From: JBEVNX01 sp040507895
GTDB taxonomy: Bacteria > Desulfobacterota > Binatia > JACPRU01
Direction: 5' to 3'
DNA length: 35,588 nt
Assembly (NCBI GenBank): GCA_040507895.1
Contig: JBEVNX010000241.1
Coordinates: 1 to 35,588, forward strand
Below the pieces are notes generated by a model. That model ran no database searches, had not been told where the DNA came from, and was given only the letters and a program-made list of their open reading frames with translations. This document shows, in pieces, positions 14,423 to 21,651 of the stretch. The stretch's first letter is position 1. Every line of letters starts with the position of its first letter. Position numbers and translations under genes: made by a program.

Positions 14423-15135
14423 GAGATTTCCGGACCATCGTGTTTGAGCGCGAGGGGTCGGTGGCTTGGATCACGCTCGACCGGCCGCGGGTGCTGAATG
14501 CCTACAACACCGAGATGCGGGACGATCTGTTCACCGCGCTCTCGGCGATCCGCGTCGATCGCTCGGTGCGGGCGGTCGTGCTGCGTGGCAACGGTCGCGC
14601 GTTCTGCGCGGGCGGAGACATCCGAGAGTTCGGTTCGGCGCCGTCGCCGGTCGTGGCTCGCGAGGTTCGTTGGCAGCGTGACGTCTGGGGCCTGCTGCGC
14701 TCGCTTCGCCAACCGACGATCGCGGCGATCCATGGGCACGCGGCCGGCAGCGGCCTCGAGATGGCATTGCTCTGCGACTTCCGCATCGCCGCGAGCGGCG
14801 CGGTACTCTCGCTACCCGAGACCGGCCTCGGCATGATCCCCGGCGTCGTCGGCACCCAGACCGTGCCACGCGCGGTGGGCGTGGGGCGGGCTCTCGATCT
14901 CGTGCTCACCGGTCGGGCGATTGACGCTCGGCTCGCGCTCCAGATAGGGATGGTTGGCTCGGTCGTCGAGCCCGGGAAGCTTCGAGCCGAAGCGGCTCGC
15001 CTGGCCCGGCGGCTGGCGGAGATCGACGGGGAGCTGGTGTTCCGAGTGAAGACGCTCGTTGTGCGCGGGCTCGATCTGCCGCTTGCGGCGGCGCTCGACT
15101 GGGAGCGGGTCCTCGAGGAGAGACCGAAGCGATGA
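14419..15135 (+). CDS. enoyl-CoA hydratase/isomerase (crotonase) family protein
   Basis: A 238-residue crotonase. The oxyanion-hole segment GNGRAFCAGGDIREF is intact, and both acids of classic enoyl-CoA hydratase are present, Glu114 (GSGLEMALLCD) and Glu134 (SLPETGLGMIPG), 20 residues apart as in the rat enzyme. It should hydrate a 2-enoyl-CoA, although some crotonases with the same residues do other reactions. The GTG at 14419 overlaps the amidohydrolase stop; another GTG at 14410 is possible. Its own stop overlaps the ligase start as ATGA, so the three proteins are likely made in step. Confidence 0.92.
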   Translation: MRDFRTIVFEREGSVAWITLDRPRVLNAYNTEMRDDLFTALSAIRVDRSVRAVVLRGNGRAFCAGGDIREFGSAPSPVVAREVRWQRDVWGLLRSLRQPTIAAIHGHAAGSGLEMALLCDFRIAASGAVLSLPETGLGMIPGVVGTQTVPRAVGVGRALDLVLTGRAIDARLALQIGMVGSVVEPGKLRAEAARLARRLAEIDGELVFRVKTLVVRGLDLPLAAALDWERVLEERPKR

Positions 15136-16682
15136 ATACCGCAAACTTCCTCAGCATCCCGGCCATGATGTTCGCCGACCAGGAGATCCTCGTGTTCGGC
15201 AACCACCGCCGCTCCTACGGGGAGCTGCTGTCGCGCGTTCGGCGATTGGCGGCCTCGATGCGGCAAGCGGGCGTCGGACGCGGCGACGTGGTGGCCGCGC
15301 TGCAGACCAACTCCGACGCCTATGTGGAGACCTACTACGCCGCGGCGACCGCCGGTGCGGTGTTCGTGCCGCTCAACTATCGAGCCAAGCCGCCGGAGCT
15401 CGAGTACACGATCGCGACCGCGAAGACGAAGATGATCTTCGTCGGCGACCGTTACGTGGACGTGTTCTCCGAGCTCGCGCCCAGACTCCCATCGATCGCC
15501 GAGGTCGTGGCTTACGAGGCGGGGCGCCCGGGCTGGCTGCGCTACGACGAGCTGCTCGAGAACAGCGAGGAGATCGAGGACACCGAGGTCGAGGAGACCG
15601 ACGTTTCGATCCTCATGTACACCAGCGGGACCACGAGCCTGCCGAAAGGGGTGCTGCTCACGCACGGCGACTTCACGGCCTACGTGACGAATACGACGGA
15701 GCTGGCCGACGGCGGTGATCGGGGAACGGCCCTGGTCGCGGTGCCTTTCTATCACATCGCAGGCACGGCGCAGATGATGACGACCATGTGGTCCGGTCGG
15801 CGGCTGGTGATCCTCCCGCAGTTCCAGCCGAAGGAATGGCTCGACACGGTGACGCGGGAGCACGTCACGCACGCGATGGTGGTGCCGACGATGCTCAAGC
15901 AGATCGTCGATCACCCGGATCTGGACGCGTCGAACCTTTCGACGCTGACGAATCTCTCCTACGGCGGGGCGCAAATGCCGCTGCCCGTGATCCGCCGGGC
16001 GATCGACCGCTTGCCGAAGACGATCGGCTTCGTCAATGCCTATGGTCAGACGGAAACCACCTCGACCTTGACGATCCTCGGACCGGAGGATCACCGGCTC
16101 GAAGGCGCGCGCGAAGAGGTCGAGAAGAAGGTGCGCCGGCTGGCCTCGATCGGCAAGCCGCTTCCCGACGTGGAGTTCCGCGTTGTCGACGACGACGGGA
16201 ACCCGCTGCCCGCGGGCGAGGTCGGAGAGATCGTCATCCGCACCGCGCGGATCATGAAGGGTTACGCGACCGAAAGCGGCGCGGCGATGAGTCAGCTCGA
16301 AGGAGGGTGGCTCCGCACCCGCGATATGGGCTGGGTCGACGAGGACGGCTACATCTACCTCGCCGGGCGCAAAGACGACATGATCATCCGTGGAGGAGAG
16401 AACATCGCGCCGGCGGAGATCGAGGCCGTGCTGCAGAGCCATCCCGAGGTGGAAGAGGTCGCCGTCTTCGGCTTGCCGAGCGAGGAGTGGGGCCAGATCG
16501 TCGCTGCCGCCGTGGTGCCGAAGCGCACCGGTACCTTGTCGGCAGAGGATTTGGTGAGCTTCTGCAAGCAGCGGCTGGCCAGCTTCAAGAAGCCCGAGAA
16601 GATCGTATTTCTCCCGGAGCTGCCGCGCAATCCGCTCGGCAAGGTGCTGAAGAAGGACTTGAAGCAGCAGCTCGAGGCGTGA
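15132..16682 (+). CDS. acyl-CoA synthetase (AMP-forming ligase)
   Basis: A 516-residue member of the ANL superfamily, which activates a carboxylic acid with ATP to the acyl-adenylate and then the CoA thioester. The phosphate loop is YTSGTTSLPKG at 163-173, the adenine-site motif YGQTET at 304-309, the hinge segment GRKDDMIIRGGENI at 412-425, and the catalytic Lys504 is in PRNPLGKVLKKDL. The sequence resembles medium- or long-chain fatty-acid or aryl-acid ligases; chain preference cannot be told. It is flanked by two crotonase genes with overlapping stops and starts (ATGA before, TGATG after), so the operon can activate an acid and then work on its enoyl-CoA. Confidence 0.94.
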   Translation: MNTANFLSIPAMMFADQEILVFGNHRRSYGELLSRVRRLAASMRQAGVGRGDVVAALQTNSDAYVETYYAAATAGAVFVPLNYRAKPPELEYTIATAKTKMIFVGDRYVDVFSELAPRLPSIAEVVAYEAGRPGWLRYDELLENSEEIEDTEVEETDVSILMYTSGTTSLPKGVLLTHGDFTAYVTNTTELADGGDRGTALVAVPFYHIAGTAQMMTTMWSGRRLVILPQFQPKEWLDTVTREHVTHAMVVPTMLKQIVDHPDLDASNLSTLTNLSYGGAQMPLPVIRRAIDRLPKTIGFVNAYGQTETTSTLTILGPEDHRLEGAREEVEKKVRRLASIGKPLPDVEFRVVDDDGNPLPAGEVGEIVIRTARIMKGYATESGAAMSQLEGGWLRTRDMGWVDEDGYIYLAGRKDDMIIRGGENIAPAEIEAVLQSHPEVEEVAVFGLPSEEWGQIVAAAVVPKRTGTLSAEDLVSFCKQRLASFKKPEKIVFLPELPRNPLGKVLKKDLKQQLEA

Positions 16683-17434
16683 TGCGTCCAACCCGCGCTG
16701 TGGTCGGCTTCGCCCGGCGCGGTCATCTCGCCGAGATCGTTCTCGACCTGCGCGCAAACGGCGCCCGCTTCACCGCCGACTCGGCCGTCGACTTCACGCA
16801 AGCGTGCGCGCGCTGCGACGACGCGGGCGTCTGGGTGGTGTCGCTGCGCTCGACCGGACCCGACTTCTGCCTCGGGATCGACGGTGCTCGGGCGCAATGG
16901 CCGCCGTTGCCCGCGGCGGACTTCGTCTCCGCGCTCGCCGCGGTGCGCCAGCCCGTGGTGGCCTCCGTCCGTGGACGGGCCGAGGCCGAGGGGTTCGAGC
17001 TCGCGCTCGCGGCCGACTTGCGTGTCGTCGAGCGCGGCTCTCGGTTCGCGATGCCGCAGGTGGCGCGCGGAGCGCTGCCCGCGTTCGGCGGCACGCAGCG
17101 GTTGCCGCGCGTGATCGGCACAGAGCGGGCGCTGCGAGCGCTGCTGCTCGGCGAGGTCGTTTCGGGGCGTCAGGCCGTGGAGTGGGGCCTCGCTGCCAGG
17201 CTCGCGGCGCGCGCGGACGAGGGGGCCAGACGCCTGGCGACGGAGCTCCTCGAGCGCGGCCCGGTCGCGCTCCGTTTCGCCAAGGAAGCCGTGCGGCGCT
17301 CGCTGGATCTCACCCTTGACGACGGTGCGCGTTTCGAGCACGACCTCTACGTGCTGCTGGAAACGACGCGCGATCGCGCCGAGGGAGTGCGTGCGTTTCT
17401 CGCCAAGCGCAGTCCTACCTTTCGCGGAGAATAG
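16682..17434 (+). CDS. crotonase-fold protein lacking one catalytic Glu
   Basis: A 250-residue crotonase-family protein. The fold is recognisable from GTQRLPRVIGTERALRALLLGEVVSGRQAVEWGLA and from Glu106 in AEGFELALAADL. At the second catalytic position, 20 residues later, the motif reads AMPQVARG, with Gln126 in place of Glu. The oxyanion-hole region (PDFCLGIDGARAQW) also departs from the usual AGGD. It may be an isomerase, a thioesterase-like member or a non-hydrating partner of the first crotonase. Its ATG shares one base with the ligase stop, and the desulforedoxin-like gene follows nine bases after its own stop. Confidence 0.88.
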   Translation: MRPTRAVVGFARRGHLAEIVLDLRANGARFTADSAVDFTQACARCDDAGVWVVSLRSTGPDFCLGIDGARAQWPPLPAADFVSALAAVRQPVVASVRGRAEAEGFELALAADLRVVERGSRFAMPQVARGALPAFGGTQRLPRVIGTERALRALLLGEVVSGRQAVEWGLAARLAARADEGARRLATELLERGPVALRFAKEAVRRSLDLTLDDGARFEHDLYVLLETTRDRAEGVRAFLAKRSPTFRGE

Positions 17435-17443
17435 GAGACCGGC

Positions 17444-17563
17444 ATGCCGAACCAACTGGGAAAGATGTACGTATGCGCCAAGTGCGGCGCTCAGGTGATC
17501 GTCACCAAGGCCGGCACCGGTTCGCTCGAGTGCTGCGGCCAGCCCATGGAGCAGAAGAAGTAG
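17444..17563 (+). CDS. desulforedoxin-like miniprotein (39 aa)
   Basis: A 39-residue protein with an AGGAG ribosome site. Cys11-X2-Cys14 and Cys30-Cys31 give the four ligands of a desulforedoxin-type iron centre. It begins MPNQLGKMYVCAKCG, clearly paralogous to the protein at 12584, and ends with a short Lys tail. Its TAG stop is followed immediately by the ATG of the AhpD-like selenoprotein, so the two are very likely made together. A redox partnership in which the iron miniprotein exchanges electrons with the selenol-thiol pair is attractive but is inference. Confidence 0.85.
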   Translation: MPNQLGKMYVCAKCGAQVIVTKAGTGSLECCGQPMEQKK

Positions 17564-18154
17564 ATGCCGCGGGTTCGCGCGCTCGAGGGCCGCGAGGCGG
17601 GCCTGACGACGAGGCTCGTCCAGTCGGTGTTTCGTTTGGCTCTCGGCCGCGAGCTCAACCCCTACAAGGTCGAGGCGCACGCGCCGCGCACCGTGCTCTC
17701 GTCGTTCCTGTCGAATACGCTGATGTCGACCGGACGCTGGGCGCTCGGAGCTGACTTCCGTCAGTTGGTGCGCGTGCGCGTTGCGGCTCTCAACGGTTGC
17801 CCCTTTTGAATGGACATCAACGCCGCGGTCGGCGGCGAACGAGGTCTGTCGCGCGAGAAGATCGATGCGGCTCTCGGAATCCGCTCGGCGGATGAAGCCG
17901 CGCTTTCGACTCGCGAGCGCCTGGCCCTGGAGCACGCCGACCGGGTGAGCGCTACGCCGGTGGACGTTCCGGACGACTTCTTCGCGCGCCTGGCCGCGGA
18001 GTTTTCCGAGCGCGAGATCGTCGAGCTGACGGCGACCATCGCGCACGAGAACTACAACTCGAAGTTCAACCGCCCCTTGCGCATCGAGGCGAACCAGTTC
18101 TGCACGATTCCCCTGCCGTCGCCGGAGGAGCTGCAAGCGAGGAGGAGCCGATGA
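17564..18154 (+). CDS. AhpD/carboxymuconolactone decarboxylase-like selenoprotein (in-frame TGA = Sec82)
   Basis: Read through one in-frame TGA (17807-17809), this is a 196-residue AhpD-like protein. The first part ends RQLVRVRVAALNGCPF and the second begins MDINAAVGG, so the TGA falls exactly where the family has the second Cys of its CxxC motif: Cys79-Pro-Phe-Sec82. After it come normal AhpD-fold helices (LSREKIDAALG, LSTRERLALEHADRVSATP, FSEREIVELTATIAHENYNSKFNRPL). A GC-rich stem-loop with GGU in the loop follows at SECIS distance. AhpD-like selenoproteins are an established class. By my alignment the Glu and His that serve as proton relay in mycobacterial AhpD are Gln67 and Asn86 here. 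The ATG at 17564 abuts the desulforedoxin stop, and the end overlaps the next gene as ATGA. The alternative is two separate chains with a restart at the ATG at 17810. Confidence 0.85.
17821..17834 (+). promoter_or_regulatory. SECIS-like hairpin downstream of the UGA
   Basis: CGCCG (17821-17825) pairs perfectly with CGGCG (17830-17834) around the loop CGGU. The loop G is about 18 bases after the UGA, within the range known for bacterial SECIS elements, and GGU in the loop is what SelB recognises in Escherichia coli. No bulged U is visible, and short GC stems arise easily in this genome. Confidence 0.6.
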
Positions 18155-18396
18155 GCGACCCGGATGCCATCCATGACCAGCTCGGTGAAGAGATCCTGAC
18201 CACGCACGAGCGGTTGACGAAGACCATCGCGGCTCGACTTCCCGCCATGCCGCTCGAGGAACGCGAGCGCTATTTCGCGGTGCTCGCGCCGCTGGTCGCC
18301 AAGCTCGAAGAGATCGAGAAGCCGCTGCGGCAGGTATTTCGCGAGGCGGTCGCCGAGCTGCTGCCGATCTTCATGCAGAGATTCTCCGCGCGCTGA
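18151..18396 (+). CDS. 81-residue protein of unknown family
   Basis: I do not recognise this protein. It is 81 residues, almost entirely predicted helix (GEEILTTHERLTKTIAARLPAMPLEERERYFAVLAPLVAKLEEIEKPLRQVFREAVAELL), without Cys, signal peptide or membrane segment. Heptad-like spacing of Leu, Ile and Val suggests a helical bundle or short coiled coil. The ATG overlaps the selenoprotein stop as ATGA, which supports translation and a functional link to it. It is the last gene of the operon and ends one base before the convergent HAD gene. It could be an accessory or assembly partner of the selenoprotein; that is a guess from position only. Confidence 0.75.
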   Translation: MSDPDAIHDQLGEEILTTHERLTKTIAARLPAMPLEERERYFAVLAPLVAKLEEIEKPLRQVFREAVAELLPIFMQRFSAR

Positions 18397-18397
18397 A

Positions 18398-19075
18398 TCA
18401 AAGGTAGAGGGACTCGAGGTCCTTCCAGTCGATCTCGGCGTACGAGTTATAGACGCGATCGGCGGCGGCGAGCGCCTCGGCCCGGCAGGTGTGCGGAAGC
18501 GCGACGACGCGCATACCGGCCGCGCGCGCCGCTTCGATGCCCTTCGGAGCGTCCTCGACGACGAGACACTGCCGCGGATCGAGGTCGGCGACTCCCAGCT
18601 CGCGAAGCCGCGCACAGGCGAGGCGATATCCTTCGGGATCGGGCTTGCCGCGGCCCACGTTTTCGGCACTCAAGACGAGTCGAAAATAGGGGCGCAGCCC
18701 GGTGTCCTCGAGCACGCGGTCGATCTCCACGCGCAACGCACCGCTGACGATGGCGACCGCCGCATGCCCCGCGGCGCGGGCAATGAACGGAGCGACGCCC
18801 GGGCACAGCGGCACGCCGTCCGCCATCCTTCGCGCCATGATCTCCGCCTTGCGGCGGAGGAGTGCCGCGACGTCCGCACGGAGATCCCGACGACCGAAAT
18901 CGTCGAGCATCCGCTCCACGCATTCGGCATCGGTGAGCCCGAGGTACCGCGCATAGTAGAGGGCCTGCGGCAGCGAGACGTGGCGCTCGGCGAGCGTCTC
19001 GGCGAACGCAGCGAAGTGGAGGGGCTCGCTCTGCGCGATCGTTCCGTCGAAGTCGAAGAGAATGGCTCGCAGCAT
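18398..19075 (-). CDS. HAD hydrolase, beta-phosphoglucomutase-like
   Basis: A 225-residue haloacid dehalogenase-superfamily phosphatase or mutase. Motif I is ILFDFDGT with Asp8 and Asp10, motif II AIVSGA, motif III GKPDPEGY with the Lys, and motif IV CLVVEDAPKGIEAARAAGM. A helical cap (about residues 18-85) follows motif I, as in the beta-phosphoglucomutase and phosphoglycolate phosphatase subfamily. All catalytic residues are present, unlike the HAD-like protein at 6502. The start is the ATG at 19075, right before motif I; the upstream open frame overlaps the rnhA promoter region. It is divergent from rnhA and convergent with the selenoprotein operon. Confidence 0.9.
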   Translation of the reverse strand: MLRAILFDFDGTIAQSEPLHFAAFAETLAERHVSLPQALYYARYLGLTDAECVERMLDDFGRRDLRADVAALLRRKAEIMARRMADGVPLCPGVAPFIARAAGHAAVAIVSGALRVEIDRVLEDTGLRPYFRLVLSAENVGRGKPDPEGYRLACARLRELGVADLDPRQCLVVEDAPKGIEAARAAGMRVVALPHTCRAEALAAADRVYNSYAEIDWKDLESLYL

Positions 19076-19144
19076 GCGCGTGTTGACTTTCGCTTCGGCC
19101 GCCTGAACCTTGCACCTCGTGATGACCGACGCCCGTGCGATGCG

Positions 19145-19615
19145 ATGGCCTCCCGGGTGAGCGCGAAGCCTCACGTGACCATCTACACCGACGGGGCATG
19201 CTCCGGAAATCCCGGTCCCGGCGGATGGGCCGCGGTGCTACGATACGGTGACCACGAGCGCGAGATCTCGGGCGGCGAGGCTCGCACGACGAATCAGCGC
19301 ATGGAGCTTCGTGCAGCGGCCGAGGCGCTGCGCGCTCTCGGACGCCCGTGTCACGTGCGGCTTCACAGCGACAGCGCGTATCTCGTGAACTGCTTCCGCC
19401 AACGCTGGTACGACAAGTGGATGCACAACGGCTGGGTCAGCCGCGCCAAGTCGCCAGTCGGCAATCGCGACCTGTGGGAGGAGCTCATCCGGCTGAACGG
19501 CGTCCATGACATCGAGTGGATCAAGGTGGCCGGGCACTCAGGGGACGAGATGAACGAGCGCTGCGACCTGCTGGCGCGGCGCGCCGCGGAGCGCGCCGCG
19601 CGAGGCGACGCTTAG
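19145..19615 (+). CDS. rnhA: ribonuclease HI
   Basis: A 156-residue type 1 RNase H, which cleaves RNA in RNA-DNA hybrids with magnesium. The four acidic residues are Asp16 (YTDGACSGNPGPGGWA), Glu54 (NQRMELRAAAEAL), Asp76 (HSDSAYLVN) and Asp141 (NERCDLLAR), with the loop His131 in GHSGDEMN. The basic-protrusion region (RQRWYDKWMHNGWVSRAKSPVGNRDLWEEL) is also present, as in Escherichia coli. The ATG at 19145 is chosen because homology begins a few residues later; the frame opens far upstream but that part is antisense to the HAD gene. A TTGACT at 19083-19088 could be a -35, though the matching -10 is poor. Confidence 0.96.
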   Translation: MASRVSAKPHVTIYTDGACSGNPGPGGWAAVLRYGDHEREISGGEARTTNQRMELRAAAEALRALGRPCHVRLHSDSAYLVNCFRQRWYDKWMHNGWVSRAKSPVGNRDLWEELIRLNGVHDIEWIKVAGHSGDEMNERCDLLARRAAERAARGDA

Positions 19616-19773
19616 CCCAAGCGAAAAATCTCCGTGAGGTCGCTCGATCCGAAATTCGCGCTGGTCTTGTCGTCGGCGCAGCCCGCACCGTGCTCGCTGG
19701 GCGCGCCTCCCCGCACTCCATGGGGCGTCCGTCGCTCCCGTTGGTCCCCATCCAAAGCCTACGTGAAATAGCC

Positions 19774-19790
19774 GCGGGACTTCGTCCCGC
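19774..19790. terminator. hairpin between convergent genes
   Basis: GCGGGAC (19774-19780) and GTCCCGC (19784-19790) are perfect arms around TTC. It lies in the 252-base gap between the convergent ends of rnhA (19615) and the WYL-protein gene (19868). No T-run follows, so termination is plausible but unproven. The rest of the gap shows nothing else I recognise. Confidence 0.4.
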
Positions 19791-19867
19791 ATTCGCGGCG
19801 CGGGGCCGAATCGTCGCGTAAACTGTTTCGGCCGCCGACGCCGCCCCGCACGAATCTCGGATCGAGG

Positions 19868-21646
19868 CTAGGGAACGAGCTTCGCGGAGAGTATCCGCGC
19901 GGTGTTGAACACGCGCTGATCCTGGCGCAGCCGGCAGAATCCGGTCAGGTAGCGTCCATCGAAGCTCGACGGCTCGACCACTCGGCGGGTCACACCCTGG
20001 AAGCCGTCGTATTCGATCTCCATCGGAATGTGTGCTTCGACCGCGGTGAGCAGCAGGGCGCGGATCTCGGCGCTGTCGCGGGCTTCGGCGGGCGAGTCGC
20101 TGGCTCCCTTGGCCGCACTGCCGCGCGCGCGCAGCAGCTTTTCGACGAGCGACTCGAGCTCCCGGGCGCGCTCGGGAGCTCCGGCATCTTCGCGGCGCGT
20201 GAGCTCGAGCGCGAGCGTCTCGTCGAGCGCCGCGAGCGCCGAAAGATCGAAATCCGGATCGACTTCGCGCGCCAACTTCGTCGCCGCGCGCACCGCGGCA
20301 TAGAGCTCTTCGAGCTCGGCGCGGGTGAGCGTGAGCTGAGCGCCGTGGGCAGTCACCTGCACCTTGTCCGTGCCTCCAGACGACACGCTGTAGCCTGCTT
20401 TGCGAAGCTCCTTGGCGAGTTGCCCGAGGTCGACGTTGGAAGTGAGCAGCGCGAGCTGGTCGCCGATACGCCGTTGGATGTACGGGGCGAACCGCGGATG
20501 CGCTTCGAGCTCGCCGAGCAGGCTGCCCTCGCGGGCCTCGACGTAGGGTCCAGCGATGCCGATGCGCACCTCCCCGTGGCGGCCCTCGCAATCCTCGACG
20601 AGCTGGCGCACTGTCGCCGGGACCCCGGTCGCGCTCACCGACTCGAGGAACGCAAGGAGCTGCTCGGCCGAGAATCCGCGATCGAGCGCGTTCATCAACG
20701 AGTCCCAGGTGATCGCGAAGGCCGTATAGATGTCGACCGACCGCAGATCGCTAAGCCGAGCGATGTTCAGGTAGATCGTCGGCTCGAGATCGGGGGGAGC
20801 CAGGATCTCGAGGTTCGGTTGCACCGTGACGCGCGCCGTGGCTTCTGCGAGCGAGGTGCCGAACGCGTCGATGATCGCCGGCCAATTCTCCGTCAAAACG
20901 AGGCGGCCGAGCGGCGTGACGCGGAACGCCTCGTGGTCCGAGGCGGCGGGAGGTCGGCGCAGCACGGGCTCGACGAGGCCGAACCAGGCGAGCGGGCCGC
21001 TCAGCATACGGCGCAGCAGCGTCGCCGCCGAGACTCGGCCGCCATGACGCGACATGCCGGCGTCCTCAGCGCCGCGACCGCGGGCTTGGAGGCTGCGATC
21101 GAGTCGAGCGAGCAGAACGCCGAGCTCGAGCGGCTCGCCGACGGGCGCACCGAGCAGCTCCTCGCAGAGGCGACGGCGGCGAGCCTCGAGCGAAGGGTCG
21201 GCGGAAAGGTACTCTCGGCGCACGAGCGAGAGCACGTCGGGGTCGGCTAGGGACTCGTTCCAAAGCGGCGTGCGCAACCAGAAGTGGTAGACCGATCGTA
21301 GCAGCCGCTCCGGCTGCCAAAGCCGCATCAGATTCGGGCGGCTGATCTCCCAACGATCCTCGCCCTCGAACAGCACCCGCCGGTCGATGAGAAAAACACC
21401 GAGGAAGCTCGCGTACTCCTCGTCGCTGCGCCGCAGAAACGACGCGATCCGCTGCGTCGTCTTCTTGCCGACGCCGCCGGTCGCGACGCGCTTGGTCGAG
21501 CTACGCTCGAAGTGTCCGGCGAACGTCAACAAATCGCGCGCGAGCGTCTCGAAGGCCTCGCTGCGCTGACGGCGCTCGGGTGCGACCGCGACCACGGCAG
21601 CCTTGGCGGGAGGCCGGGAGCGGGGGCTCTTGGCGGAGCGCCGCAT
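19868..21646 (-). CDS. XPB-partner protein with Helicase_C_3 and WYL-like domains
   Basis: A protein of about 592 residues. The central part (about 275-350, VQPNLEILAPPDLEPTIYLNIARLSDLRSVDIYTAFAITWDSLMNALDRGFSAEQLLAFLES) matches the XPB/Ssl2 N-terminal-type domain called Helicase_C_3. The last 75 residues (IPMEIEYDGFQGVTRRVVEPSSFDGRYLTGFCRLRQDQRVFNTARI) look like a WYL domain. The N-terminus is basic and disordered, then winged-helix-like. In mycobacteria a similar protein is encoded beside XPB, so the pair is a recurring unit whose role is not settled. I start it at the ATG at 21646, five bases after the helicase stop; an open frame from 21715 would overlap the helicase. Confidence 0.82.
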   Translation of the reverse strand: MRRSAKSPRSRPPAKAAVVAVAPERRQRSEAFETLARDLLTFAGHFERSSTKRVATGGVGKKTTQRIASFLRRSDEEYASFLGVFLIDRRVLFEGEDRWEISRPNLMRLWQPERLLRSVYHFWLRTPLWNESLADPDVLSLVRREYLSADPSLEARRRRLCEELLGAPVGEPLELGVLLARLDRSLQARGRGAEDAGMSRHGGRVSAATLLRRMLSGPLAWFGLVEPVLRRPPAASDHEAFRVTPLGRLVLTENWPAIIDAFGTSLAEATARVTVQPNLEILAPPDLEPTIYLNIARLSDLRSVDIYTAFAITWDSLMNALDRGFSAEQLLAFLESVSATGVPATVRQLVEDCEGRHGEVRIGIAGPYVEAREGSLLGELEAHPRFAPYIQRRIGDQLALLTSNVDLGQLAKELRKAGYSVSSGGTDKVQVTAHGAQLTLTRAELEELYAAVRAATKLAREVDPDFDLSALAALDETLALELTRREDAGAPERARELESLVEKLLRARGSAAKGASDSPAEARDSAEIRALLLTAVEAHIPMEIEYDGFQGVTRRVVEPSSFDGRYLTGFCRLRQDQRVFNTARILSAKLVP

Positions 21647-21651
21647 CGGCT

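Noticed and set aside
14502..16757. 751-codon minus-strand frame over the hydratase and ligase genes
   Set aside because: Shadow of two clear plus-strand enzymes; composition is His/Arg/Asp-rich and nothing is recognisable.
16355..18136. 593-codon minus-strand frame over the ligase, crotonase and selenoprotein genes
   Set aside because: Shadow frame. The plus-strand genes have motifs and ribosome sites, this one has neither.
17810..18154. Separate gene starting at the ATG after the TGA
   Set aside because: No ribosome site of its own, and both halves are needed for one AhpD fold with the TGA exactly at a Cys position; Sec readthrough explains it better.
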